From positions 7,343,501 to 7,407,500 of the forward strand of contig NZ_CP109009.1 in NCBI RefSeq assembly GCF_036226685.1: DNA of 64,000 nucleotides, given 5' to 3'. Position numbers and translations under genes: made by a program. Under the pieces are notes generated by a model that saw only the letters and a list, made by a program, of their open reading frames with translations, searched no databases and was not told the DNA's origin. How positions within the stretch are numbered: the stretch's first letter is position 1; each line of letters begins with the position of its first letter. This stretch comes from Streptomyces sp. NBC_00690. GTDB lineage: Bacteria; Actinomycetota; Actinomycetes; Streptomycetales; Streptomycetaceae. Positions 18,103 to 26,041 of this stretch are shown here, piece by piece.

Positions 18103-18831
18103 TCAGTCGCCCCTCGTCCCAGCCGCTTGAGCGTCGGCGTGGGAAAGCTGCCTTTCCAGGCGGTCCGCGGCGACCAGGAGCAGTTCGGTGGTGTGTCGGA
18201 CATGGGCGCACAACGCCTGGGCCGAAGCCTCGGGGTCCCGGGCCAGCGCGGCATCCAACAGGGTGCGGTGTTCCCCCGCCAGATCCCGGCTGGGTTCATC
18301 GCCGAGGGGCTGTGACCAGCGACGGTACAGCTCGGCCTCGTCCCGTAGGCCCAGCGCCATCTGGAGCAGGCGCCGATTGGCGCAGCCGTTGAGCAGGGCC
18401 TTGTGGAAGTCGGCGTGGGCATCGGACCAGCAGTCGTCGATGCGGTCCTCGTCGCCCTGGGCGGTGTAGGGGGTGCGTTCCAGCGTGTGGTGGGCCGCGA
18501 CGAGGCTGGATTCCCAGGCGAGGTCGCCTTCGACCACGGAGCGGCGCAGGACCAGCGTCTCCAACTCGATGCGCGCATCGGTCAACTCGCCGAGGGTCTC
18601 CCTGGAGAGGGGGGTGACCACGAAGCCCTGATGGGGCTCGGACTGGACGAGGCCCTGTTCCGCGAGTCGTACGAGGGCTTCCCTGAGCACACTGACACTG
18701 ACGTCATAGCGCGCACTGAGCAGCGGGAACTTCAGTCGATAACCGGGCAGGAGCCGGCCGCTCAGAATGTCGGCGCGCAGTCGTGCCCGCACGTCGTCAC
18801 TCAGCGTCTGCTTGCCACCCTTGATCGCCAT
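18103..18831 (-). CDS. GntR-family (FCD domain) regulator of the aromatic-catabolism genes
   Basis: A 242-residue regulator. The N-terminal winged helix (about 8-75) reads LRADILSGRLLPGYRL, then VSVLREALVRLAEQGLV and GFVVTPLS, typical of FadR/VanR-type GntR proteins. Residues 85-225 form an all-helical FCD ligand-binding domain. Its start is 132 nt from the divergent hydrolase gene, and a perfect 12-bp palindrome lies between them. The same motif recurs upstream of the dioxygenase operon, so this protein is the likely repressor of both operons and of itself. The inducer is probably a pathway substrate or intermediate (inference). Confidence 0.92.
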   Translation of the reverse strand: MAIKGGKQTLSDDVRARLRADILSGRLLPGYRLKFPLLSARYDVSVSVLREALVRLAEQGLVQSEPHQGFVVTPLSRETLGELTDARIELETLVLRRSVVEGDLAWESSLVAAHHTLERTPYTAQGDEDRIDDCWSDAHADFHKALLNGCANRRLLQMALGLRDEAELYRRWSQPLGDEPSRDLAGEHRTLLDAALARDPEASAQALCAHVRHTTELLLVAADRLERQLSHADAQAAGTRGD

Positions 18832-18866
18832 GCGCGTAGTGTAACGATGGATCGAATCGAGTGCAA

Positions 18867-18878
18867 ACTTTCGAAAGT
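18867..18878. promoter_or_regulatory. Candidate GntR operator 1 (ACTTTCGAAAGT)
   Basis: A perfect 12-bp palindrome lies 3 nt upstream of a TTGACT -35 box that points toward the hydrolase gene. It is centred about 41 nt before the GntR start on the other strand. A repressor bound here could control both divergent promoters. Confidence 0.7.
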
Positions 18879-18881
18879 CTA

Positions 18882-18910
18882 TTGACTCATCGAATCTAGC
18901 CGCTTAGAAC
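18882..18910 (+). promoter_or_regulatory. Candidate promoter for the hydrolase/monooxygenase operon
   Basis: TTGACT (18882-18887) is followed after 17 nt by TAGAAC (18905-18910), giving an expected transcript start about 47 nt before the hydrolase ATG. The stretch from the palindrome through CGAAT is conserved at the dioxygenase operon promoter. Confidence 0.55.
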
Positions 18911-18963
18911 GGTGGAGTACTTCTCGGTGACGACATCGAGGCGGACCACTCCAGGAGCGTGCG

Positions 18964-19803
18964 ATGCGTGTGGCGAATGTGGCAGGACGGGCGGCGCTGC
19001 TGACGGACGGGGGGTGGACGGACGTGGAGCGGGCCAGCGGTGGCAGGTTCCCGGCCGACCCCCAGCAGCTCTTCGAGCGGTGGGATGAGTTCCGTGACTG
19101 GGCGGAATCGGCGCCGCCGGGCGGTGATGTGGAGCTGAACCCGGCCGCACTGCGGTCTCCGGCACCCAGCCCGCGCCAAGTGATGGCGATCGGCCTGAAC
19201 TACCGCGACCACGCCGGCGAGTCGGGGTTCGCCGTCCCCGAGCATCCTCCGGTGTTCACCAAGTTCGTGTCGTCGATCAGCGGTCCGTACGGCGATGTCG
19301 TCATGCCCGAGGGCAGTGTGGACTGGGAGGTGGAACTCGTCGCCGTCATCGGCCGCAAAGCCTGGCAGGTCGACGAGGAACACGCCTGGGAACACATCGC
19401 AGGTCTCACCATCGGCCAGGACCTCTCCGAGCGGGACAAGCAACTATCCGGCCCCGTACCGCAGTTCAGTCTGGGCAAGTCACACCCCGGCTTCGCCCCG
19501 ATGGGCCCCTTCCTGGTGACCCCGGACGAGTTCGACGATCCCGACAACCTCGAACTGGGCTGTGCGATCGACGGTGAGGAGATGCAGAAGGGGCGTACCG
19601 CGGATCTGATCTTCTCCGTGCCCGTGCTGATCGCCCGGCTCTCCGCCGTGCTGCCCCTGCTCCCCGGAGATGTGATCTTCACGGGCACACCGGCCGGAGT
19701 GGGACTCGGCCGCCGCCCCCCGCGGTATCTGGCCGAAGGCGAAGAGCTCGTCAGCTACATCGAGGGCATCGGTGAGATGCGGCACCGGATGATCCGCAAC
19801 TGA
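18964..19803 (+). CDS. Fumarylacetoacetate hydrolase-family protein
   Basis: A 279-residue cytosolic hydrolase of the FAH superfamily, which splits C-C bonds of beta-diketo acids or acts as a keto-acid hydratase/decarboxylase. Family marks are GLNYRDHA (about 77-84), the metal-binding acidic cluster in DWEVELVAVIGR (about 120-131), GQDLSERD, and the closing TGTPAGVG. It is the first gene after the GntR-controlled promoter and is followed by an aromatic hydroxylase and a 3-oxoacid CoA-transferase. A fumarylacetoacetate- or fumarylpyruvate-like cleavage yielding a beta-keto acid fits the context. Substrate is not identifiable from sequence. Confidence 0.92.
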   Translation: MRVANVAGRAALLTDGGWTDVERASGGRFPADPQQLFERWDEFRDWAESAPPGGDVELNPAALRSPAPSPRQVMAIGLNYRDHAGESGFAVPEHPPVFTKFVSSISGPYGDVVMPEGSVDWEVELVAVIGRKAWQVDEEHAWEHIAGLTIGQDLSERDKQLSGPVPQFSLGKSHPGFAPMGPFLVTPDEFDDPDNLELGCAIDGEEMQKGRTADLIFSVPVLIARLSAVLPLLPGDVIFTGTPAGVGLGRRPPRYLAEGEELVSYIEGIGEMRHRMIRN

Positions 19804-20182
19804 ACCAACTCGCGCCCCGGCTGCGCCCCGCTTCCTTCGTGAGCGCGCCCGGAGCACCCCCCGCCCCACCACCGACACCCCGTAGAGGGGCCCGGTCCAC
19901 AACGGCGACCCGGCCGCACCCGTGTCGCCGCGCCACCGCCCTGCTCGGTCGAACAGCGCGGTGGTGTCCACGAGGTCGGGGTCGGCCGACCTCGACCAGC
20001 GTCCGGCGGACCGATGCCAACGAACGTCGGCCACCGGGCGCACGGGGTGGGAGGAGGGCGGCTCGCTTTCGCCGTCCCTCCTCCCACTCCACCCCACACC
20101 CCCTCCTCGTTCTCATGGCGATCCGTGCACATCAGCACTGCGACACCCTCGTACCAGCTCAGCTCAGTAGGGAGAGGCTTCG
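19804..20182. other. 379-nt gap with inverted repeats, no gene seen
   Basis: No reading frame here resembles a protein. A hairpin with 8-bp arms (GAGGTCGG at 19972-19979 and CCGACCTC at 19986-19993) and a nearby CACCGC/GCGGTG pair could attenuate transcription between the hydrolase and monooxygenase genes. A GTAGGGAGAGG ribosome site precedes the monooxygenase ATG. Confidence 0.5.
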
Positions 20183-21952
20183 ATGCGTACTCTTGACACT
20201 TCTGTCCTCGTTGTCGGGGCGGGGCCGGCCGGTCTGACTGCCACTGCTCTGCTCGCGCGCTCGGGCGTCCAGACGATCACGGTGACCAAGTACGCGGGGA
20301 CGGCGAACTCGCCGCGTGCCCACATCACCAACCAACGCTCGGGCGAGGTCTTCAGGGATCTCGGGATCGAGGACCGAGTGGCCGCGCTCGCCACCCCCCA
20401 CCATCTGATGGGGAACAATGTGTGGGCCACCAGCTTCACCGGCCAGGAGATCGCCCGGCTGATGACCTGGGGCGCCGGCATCGACCGCCGCGCCGACTAC
20501 GAAGCCTCCAGCCCCTCATCGATGTGCAACGCACCCCAACACATCCTGGAGCCCGTCCTCCTCGAAGCCGGCCATAAGACCGGGGCGGACATTCGCTTCA
20601 ACACCGAACTCGTGGCAATCCACCAGGACGACGACGGTGTCCTGGCCACCGTCCGGGAACGCACCACCGGCTCCGAGTACGCCATCCGCGCCCAATACGT
20701 CATCGGCGCCGACGGGGGCCGCAGCACCGTCGCCACCGAACTCGGCTTCTCCTTCGAAGGCGAAAGCGGACTCGGCGCAGCGGTGAATGTGTGGTTGGAG
20801 GCTGATCTCACCGCTCACACTGCGCACCGTCCTGGGGCGTTGTATTGGATGTGTCAGCCGGGTAATGACTATTGGGTCGGCAGTGGGACGTTCATTTGTG
20901 TGAAGCCGTGGACCGAATGGGTTTTGCTCTTTATGTATGACCCTGCCGGGGGTGAGCCGGACATTAGCGAGGAGGCGGTGCTTGCTCGTGCCCGTACGAC
21001 GATCGGTGATCCGTCGGTCGATGTTCGGATTAAGGCGGTCAGCCGGTGGGAGATCAATCGGGTGGTGGCCCGTGAGTACCGTAAGGGGCGTGCGTTCCTG
21101 GTCGGTGATGCGGCCCATCGCCATCCGCCGGCCAACGGTCTCGGCTCCAACACCTCCATCCAGGACTCCTACAACCTCGCCTGGAAGCTCGCCGCGGTGA
21201 TCCATGGCCAAGCGGGAGCCGAACTCCTCGACAGCTACGACCAGGAGCGCCGCCCGGTGGGACGCCAGGTCGTGGACCGTGCGATGCGTAGCGTGGCCGA
21301 TATGCTGCCCGTCTCTCAGGCGTTGGGTTTCCGGCCGGGGCAGAGTGCTGAGGAGGGTTGGGCCAGCCTGGCCGAACTCTTCGGCGACAGTGACACCGGG
21401 CGCCGGCGGCGCACCGAGCTGGATGAGGCGGTGGAGCTCCAGAACTACCAGTTCAACTGCCACGGTGTGGAGATGGGGCAGCGCTACGACTCCGGCGCGG
21501 TGATCGACGACGGCAGTCCCTACCCGCCCTTCACTCGTGATCCCGAGCTCTACTACCACCCCACCACCCACCCCGGGGCCTACCTCCCGCACGCCTGGCT
21601 CCAACACGGCACCGAGCGCGTCTCCACCCTCGACCTCGCCGGAGGGGGAACATTCTCCCTGATCACCGGAATCGGCGGTGAGCCCTGGCTCGACGCAGCG
21701 CAGAAACTGGCCATCGAGTACGGCATCGAACTACCCGCCCACCGCATCGGCGTCCGATGCGACTACGACGACGTCCTCGGCGACTGGGCCCGCCTCCGCG
21801 AAACCACCGAACGCGGCTGCCTCCTCATCCGACCCGACCGACACATCGCCTGGCGCAGCCACGACCTCACCACCAACCCCGAACAACAACTACGCACCGC
21901 CCTCGACCAGATCCTCGCCCACCCCGCTGCGGTGCGCCGCCCTGCGCTCTGA
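20183..21952 (+). CDS. FAD-dependent aromatic monooxygenase (phenol/2,4-dichlorophenol hydroxylase type), copy 1
   Basis: A 589-residue class A flavoprotein hydroxylase. It has the FAD Rossmann motif VGAGPAG (11-17), the NADPH/FAD DG motif GADGGRST (about 176-183) and the GD motif LVGDAAHRHPPANG (about 308-321). The C-terminal ~190 residues form the thioredoxin-like domain usual for TfdB/PheA enzymes. It would hydroxylate a phenolic ring ortho to the OH. A close paralog lies 6 kb downstream. Codons change sharply between about 20785 and 21135: many T-ending codons (TTG, TAT, GTT, ATT, CGT) interrupt otherwise G/C-ending usage, a sign of mosaic origin. Confidence 0.92.
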   Translation: MRTLDTSVLVVGAGPAGLTATALLARSGVQTITVTKYAGTANSPRAHITNQRSGEVFRDLGIEDRVAALATPHHLMGNNVWATSFTGQEIARLMTWGAGIDRRADYEASSPSSMCNAPQHILEPVLLEAGHKTGADIRFNTELVAIHQDDDGVLATVRERTTGSEYAIRAQYVIGADGGRSTVATELGFSFEGESGLGAAVNVWLEADLTAHTAHRPGALYWMCQPGNDYWVGSGTFICVKPWTEWVLLFMYDPAGGEPDISEEAVLARARTTIGDPSVDVRIKAVSRWEINRVVAREYRKGRAFLVGDAAHRHPPANGLGSNTSIQDSYNLAWKLAAVIHGQAGAELLDSYDQERRPVGRQVVDRAMRSVADMLPVSQALGFRPGQSAEEGWASLAELFGDSDTGRRRRTELDEAVELQNYQFNCHGVEMGQRYDSGAVIDDGSPYPPFTRDPELYYHPTTHPGAYLPHAWLQHGTERVSTLDLAGGGTFSLITGIGGEPWLDAAQKLAIEYGIELPAHRIGVRCDYDDVLGDWARLRETTERGCLLIRPDRHIAWRSHDLTTNPEQQLRTALDQILAHPAAVRRPAL

Positions 21953-22032
21953 GCCGCGTACCCCGTCCGAACCGGGTGCAGTGCACCTCCGGGCGGGACG
22001 ACCCCTGACAACACCCCTCCCGAAGAGGTCAC

Positions 22033-22827
22033 ATGGACAAGACAGTGCCCTCCGCCGCACGAGCGGTGGGCGACATCGGCGACGGAGCCTCCATCGCGGC
22101 CGGCGGCTTCGGCCTCTGCGGAATCCCCAGTGTGCTGATCGGTGCGCTACTCGACTCCGGCGCACGCGGACTCTCCGTGGTGTCGAACAACTGCGGTGTG
22201 GACGACTGGGGGCTCGGTCTGCTCCTCGCTGCCGGTCGCATATCCCGAGTCACCGCTTCGTACGTGGGCGAGAACAAAGAGTTCGCGCGGCAATACCTGT
22301 CAGGTGAATTGGAGTTGGAGCTCACACCCCAGGGCACCCTCGCCGAGCGGCTGCGCGCCGGTGGTGTGGGCGTGCCGGCCTTCTACACACCCGCGGGGGT
22401 CGGCACCCAGGTCGCGGAGGGCGGACTGCCCTGGCGATACGGGCCGGACGGACAGGTGGCCGTCGCCTCACCTCCCGGAGAGCTGAGGACCTTCGACGAC
22501 CGGGCCTATGTGTTGGAACGGGCGATCACCACCGACTTCGCACTGGTGCGGGCCGCGAGGGCGGACCGGCACGGCAATCTGGTGTTCCACGCTTCGGCGC
22601 GCAACTTCAATCCGCTCGTGGCGATGGCGGGGAGGACCACGATCGTGGAGGCCGAGGAACTCGTCGAACCGGGCGAGTTGGACCCGGACGAGATCCACCT
22701 CCCCGGTGTGTTCGTCCAGCGGATCATCGTGGCTGCGGCCGGCGATCCGCGGGCCGCCAAGCGTGTGGAGAGGCGAACCGTGAGCGCGCCCCGCGATCCG
22801 GCAACAGCAACGGCAACAGCACTGTGA
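22033..22827 (+). CDS. 3-oxoacid CoA-transferase, subunit A
   Basis: A 264-residue alpha subunit of a family I CoA-transferase, which moves CoA from succinyl-CoA to a beta-keto acid. The N-terminal [16 protein letters not shown] segment and the [29 protein letters not shown] block are characteristic. A GAAGAGG ribosome site precedes the ATG. It pairs with subunit B 70 nt downstream. In this operon it probably activates the beta-keto acid released by the FAH-family hydrolase (acetoacetate or 3-oxoadipate-like), feeding thiolysis. Confidence 0.94.
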   Translation: MDKTVPSAARAVGDIGDGASIAAGGFGLCGIPSVLIGALLDSGARGLSVVSNNCGVDDWGLGLLLAAGRISRVTASYVGENKEFARQYLSGELELELTPQGTLAERLRAGGVGVPAFYTPAGVGTQVAEGGLPWRYGPDGQVAVASPPGELRTFDDRAYVLERAITTDFALVRAARADRHGNLVFHASARNFNPLVAMAGRTTIVEAEELVEPGELDPDEIHLPGVFVQRIIVAAAGDPRAAKRVERRTVSAPRDPATATATAL

Positions 22828-22897
22828 CTACGTACCAACCCCGCTCCTTCGGGCATCCGGGGTTCCATCCGTCGTCGTGCACACAAGGAGCGAGCGC

Positions 22898-23575
22898 GTG
22901 TCTCTGAACAGGGAACAGATGGCCGCCCGGGCGGCACGGGAACTCTCGGACGGCCAGTACGTCAATCTTGGAATCGGCCTGCCGACCCTTCTCCCCAACC
23001 ATCTTCCCGACGGTGTCGAGGTGATGCTGCACAGCGAGAACGGCATTCTCGGCGTGGGTTCCTACCCGTCCCCCGAGGGCGTGGACCCGGATCTGATCAA
23101 CGCGGGTAAGGAGACGGTCACCACGGTGCCGGGAGCTGCGTTCTTCGATTCGGCCCTGAGCTTCGGGATGATCCGGGGCGGGCATCTGGACGTCGCGGTG
23201 CTGGGCGGGATGCAGGTGTCCGCCCGGGGCGACCTGGCCAACTGGGTCGTGCCCGGGAAGATGGTCAAGGGCATGGGCGGGGCCATGGACCTGGTGCACG
23301 GCGCTCGACGCGTGATCGTGCTGATGGAACACGTCACCAGGGACGGCGCCCACCGGATCGTCGACTCCTGCACCCTGCCGCTCACCGGCCGGGGTGTCGT
23401 CCAGCGCATCATCACGGACCTGGCGGTCCTCGACGTCGAACCGGAGGGTCTGGTGCTTCGGGAGCTGGCTCCTGGGGTCACCCCGGAGTACGTGCGCGAC
23501 CGTACGCAGCCTCCGCTGCTGATGCCCGCGCCACCTGCCACCATGGTGGTTCCTCCGGCTCGCGTCCCGGCCTGA
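22898..23575 (+). CDS. 3-oxoacid CoA-transferase, subunit B
   Basis: A 225-residue beta subunit. The catalytic glutamate is Glu47 in [10 protein letters not shown], and [15 protein letters not shown] and GAMDLVHGA are further family blocks. The GTG at 22898 is preferred because AAGGAG lies 7 nt upstream. The earlier GTG at 22877 falls before that ribosome site. A strong hairpin overlaps the stop codon, so the first catabolic operon probably ends here. Confidence 0.94.
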   Translation: MSLNREQMAARAARELSDGQYVNLGIGLPTLLPNHLPDGVEVMLHSENGILGVGSYPSPEGVDPDLINAGKETVTTVPGAAFFDSALSFGMIRGGHLDVAVLGGMQVSARGDLANWVVPGKMVKGMGGAMDLVHGARRVIVLMEHVTRDGAHRIVDSCTLPLTGRGVVQRIITDLAVLDVEPEGLVLRELAPGVTPEYVRDRTQPPLLMPAPPATMVVPPARVPA

Positions 23576-23590
23576 CGGGCCGCGAGCCGG
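23555..23590. terminator. Hairpin terminator overlapping the CoA-transferase B stop codon
   Basis: Arms CCGGCTCGCG (23555-23564) and CGCGAGCCGG (23581-23590) continue inward as CCCG/CGGG after one mismatch, giving a long GC stem with a short loop that contains the TGA at 23573-23575. There is no T-run, as is common for actinobacterial terminators. Confidence 0.65.
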
Positions 23591-23901
23591 GGCGCGTCGG
23601 CCGTAGCCGGGTGGTCCGCTGATGCCTCAGGGCATGCCCAGCACATCCAGAGCATCTTCGCAAATCGGATGGGAATAGGGCGAAAGGTCACCATGTTACA
23701 TTCATGCGCATACAAAAAGATTCGAGGTAGAGCTGTTCGAAGCGGCACCTGAACAGCGACCCACGGGGGCCTCGCCACGACTGGACGAATCGACGCTCCT
23801 GCACGGCGAAAGGCCCCCTTCGGCCTTCGGATCCCGGCAACCGCCAGTGCCGCACGGCGGCTGCCCTCTCTCGCCGGTCAACCCTCTGTGAGAGGACGAC
23901 G
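23576..23901. other. 326-nt intergenic region with AT-richer promoter-like stretch
   Basis: No gene is seen. Around 23690-23735 the sequence becomes AT-richer than its surroundings and may hold the promoter of the anti-sigma-like gene at 23902. No clear -35/-10 pair was fixed. Confidence 0.45.
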
Positions 23902-24372
23902 ATGTTCTCCTCCGGCGCCGCCAAGACCCTGACCTCCCCCATCCCCTGTCCCCGCCCCACCAGTCGGCACGCCCTGCTGGCCCTCCCCTCCCAGGGCGAG
24001 TGGGTGCGTACGGCCCGTCACTTCACGTCCGATCTGCTCCGCGCCTGGCGGATCGACGAAGAGGGCCGGGACTCCGCGGTGCTCATCGTGGACGAGTTGA
24101 CCGTCAATGCCGTCCAGCACGGCCACGCCGACACAACGCTGGTGATGGCTTTGGAGGACGGTGTGCTGCTGATCGCCGTCGTCGACTCCGGCGCGTGCGT
24201 TACGCACCATCCGGCGGAGGAGCAGGACGGGTTTGACCCCGATGAGCACGGGCGGGGCACATGCATCGTGGGTGCCCTGGCGCATCGGGTGCACATCGAG
24301 TTCAAGGAGCACGGCTGTCAGGTCAGTGTCGCGCTGCCGGTGGCCGCCACCGCCCGAGACGGGCAAGGGTAG
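23902..24372 (+). CDS. ATP-binding HATPase_c_2 protein (RsbW-like anti-sigma/serine kinase)
   Basis: A 156-residue protein with one GHKL ATP-binding domain. The N-box is DELTVNAVQHGHA (about 63-75), the G1 box is VVDSG and the G2 region is HGRGTCIVGALAHRV. Such small proteins in Streptomyces act as anti-sigma factors or as kinases of anti-sigma antagonists. An AGAGG ribosome site lies before the ATG. It interrupts the catabolic cluster without an obvious link to it, and no cognate sigma or STAS gene is adjacent. Confidence 0.85.
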   Translation: MFSSGAAKTLTSPIPCPRPTSRHALLALPSQGEWVRTARHFTSDLLRAWRIDEEGRDSAVLIVDELTVNAVQHGHADTTLVMALEDGVLLIAVVDSGACVTHHPAEEQDGFDPDEHGRGTCIVGALAHRVHIEFKEHGCQVSVALPVAATARDGQG

Positions 24373-24653
24373 GTCGGCCTGTGGTCCCGCAACGGGCGCC
24401 CGTGTTCCCGCGGCGATCCATGGGCGATGGTGTTGGGCACGCTCCGGTCGCCGTCGGGTCCATCGGTCCGGAGGTGCGGCTCCGAGCCAGGGCAGGGACA
24501 GGAGCCGCACCTCCGAGTTCTCGGCCGCCTGTGCACCCTGCCCCGGTCGCCGATCGGTCGTCCAGGGGGAGGTCTGCACGGAGGTCGGCGAGGTGCGTCG
24601 GGCCGTTCCTCGTGCGATCCGTTGTAGTCCTGTCCGGTTCGGAACGTCAAGAT

Positions 24654-24665
24654 ACTTTCGAAAGT
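24654..24665. promoter_or_regulatory. Candidate GntR operator 2 (ACTTTCGAAAGT)
   Basis: An exact copy of the 12-bp palindrome at 18867-18878. It lies 195 bp upstream of the third copy. No TTGACT follows at the 3-nt spacing seen in the other two. Confidence 0.6.
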
Positions 24666-24848
24666 TTCATTCAGATTCGTGAATTGCCGATTCTGTCGCC
24701 TTTCGGGCTAGCGTCTGGGGGCCTGGCCCCGTGTGGCCGCCCTGGTCGGGGCTGGTTGTGGGCTGATGCGCGCCCGCCGGTGCTGGCGGAAAGCCGCATA
24801 TCGGCCAGCTCTAGAGCCTCGCGGGCCGTGCAGGCGAAAGTTATAGCA

Positions 24849-24860
24849 ACTTTCGAAAGC
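24849..24860. promoter_or_regulatory. Candidate GntR operator 3 (ACTTTCGAAAGC)
   Basis: Matches the palindrome at 11 of 12 positions and, like copy 1, is preceded by GCAA and followed after 3 nt by TTGACTC, then CGAAT. The shared context over about 35 bp makes a common repressor likely. Confidence 0.7.
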
Positions 24861-24863
24861 TTA

Positions 24864-24892
24864 TTGACTCGCCGAATGTGGTGCCGTACACA
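24864..24892 (+). promoter_or_regulatory. Candidate promoter of the dioxygenase operon
   Basis: TTGACT (24864-24869) and TACACA (24887-24892) are 17 nt apart, directly downstream of operator 3. The expected transcript would begin near 24899. Confidence 0.5.
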
Positions 24893-25117
24893 TATGACAT
24901 CCGGAACGGCCGTCGAAGCGGGCGGTCACCCGGTGACGAGGTCGCGAACACCGTCCGTGAGCGTCGTCCGGCCGTCTTGCGCGGCAAGGAACGCCCTCGG
25001 TCCACCAGTGCTCCACGACCCCGCCCCACCACACACGGGACATCCGCGAACTGCGCGCAGAGGGCCGCAGCACGGAGCTTCTGAGATCAATTCAGCATCC
25101 GTAAGGAGTGTGGAACG

Positions 25118-26041
25118 ATGCCGCTCCACCGCCTCAACTCTCTTGTCATCGGCGTTCCCAACGTCGGCGAGACGGCCGCCTACTACTCCGACTTCGGCCT
25201 CGCCCAGGACGACACGGGGTGGTTCACCACCCGTGATGCCGGACAGCAGCTCAAGATCGAGCACGCGCCCACACGTCGTCTGCTCGAACTGAGCATGGGT
25301 GTCGATGACCCCGACGACCTGGACCGGATCGCCAGCCGGCTAGCGAAGCTCGACATCCCCTCCTGGCGCGAGGGCGCCGCGTTGGTGACCCACGAGCCCG
25401 TCGCCGGGTTCCGGGCCGTGATCCGTGTCGCCGACCGACTCACCCAGGCCGAGCAGCCGCCGACGCCCTACAACGGGCCCGGCCGGAGGGAGCGCGGTCC
25501 CGGCCGTGCCCCCGGCATCCTGCGCGAGCACCCCGTCCGCCCCCGCAAGCTGGGACACGTCGTCATCGGCTCGACCGACCACACGGTGACCCGGCGCTTC
25601 TTCACCGACGGACTGGGGTTCAAGACCAGCGATGCCATCAAGGACCACGGGACCTTTATGCGCTGCTCGACCGACCATCACAACGTCCTCGTGCTCGCTG
25701 CCCCGGTGAACTTCCTGCACCACACCTCATGGCAGGTCGAAGACATAGACGAGGTGGGCAGGGGTGCGTTCTCCATGCTGGAGGAGCATCCCGAGCGACA
25801 TGTGTGGGGGCTCGGCCGCCACCACGCGGGGTCGAACTTCTTCTGGTACCTGAAGGACCCGGCCGGGAACTTCTCCGAGTACTACTCCGACATGGACACC
25901 ATCCTCGACGACCAACTGTGGACGCCCGAGACGTTGGAGGGCGCCAAGGGCCTCTTCAGCTGGGGTCCGCCGCCCCCGGCGTCCTTCCTCCACCCGGAAG
26001 ACCTAGCGGCGTTGATGACCGGATCGCACCAGGCGTCATGA
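25118..26041 (+). CDS. Type I extradiol ring-cleavage dioxygenase (VOC superfamily)
   Basis: A 307-residue protein built of two VOC modules (about 5-110 and 143-270), as in BphC-type catechol dioxygenases. The expected Fe(II) triad is visible: His147 (LGHVVIG), His201 or His202 (FLHHTSWQ) and Glu254 (NFSEYY). Second-shell residues His187/188, His235/236 and Tyr244 are also in place. It would open a catecholic ring meta to the hydroxyls. First gene of the second GntR-type operon. Its stop overlaps the following monooxygenase start in an ATGA, matching hydroxylation plus cleavage in one pathway. Confidence 0.9.
   Translation: MPLHRLNSLVIGVPNVGETAAYYSDFGLAQDDTGWFTTRDAGQQLKIEHAPTRRLLELSMGVDDPDDLDRIASRLAKLDIPSWREGAALVTHEPVAGFRAVIRVADRLTQAEQPPTPYNGPGRRERGPGRAPGILREHPVRPRKLGHVVIGSTDHTVTRRFFTDGLGFKTSDAIKDHGTFMRCSTDHHNVLVLAAPVNFLHHTSWQVEDIDEVGRGAFSMLEEHPERHVWGLGRHHAGSNFFWYLKDPAGNFSEYYSDMDTILDDQLWTPETLEGAKGLFSWGPPPPASFLHPEDLAALMTGSHQAS

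Larger units (their letters stand above)
24373..25117. other. 745-nt regulatory gap upstream of the dioxygenase operon
   Basis: No convincing gene. It holds two copies of the GntR palindrome (24654-24665 and 24849-24860), a promoter next to the second copy, and a predicted leader of about 220 nt before the dioxygenase ATG, which is preceded by AAGGAG. The first copy has no recognisable promoter at the same spacing and may be an auxiliary site for repressor looping. Confidence 0.55.

Noticed and set aside
24261..25292. 343-codon plus-strand ORF across the catabolic regulatory gap
   Set aside because: It overlaps the dioxygenase start in another frame, contains the operators and has no recognisable domain.
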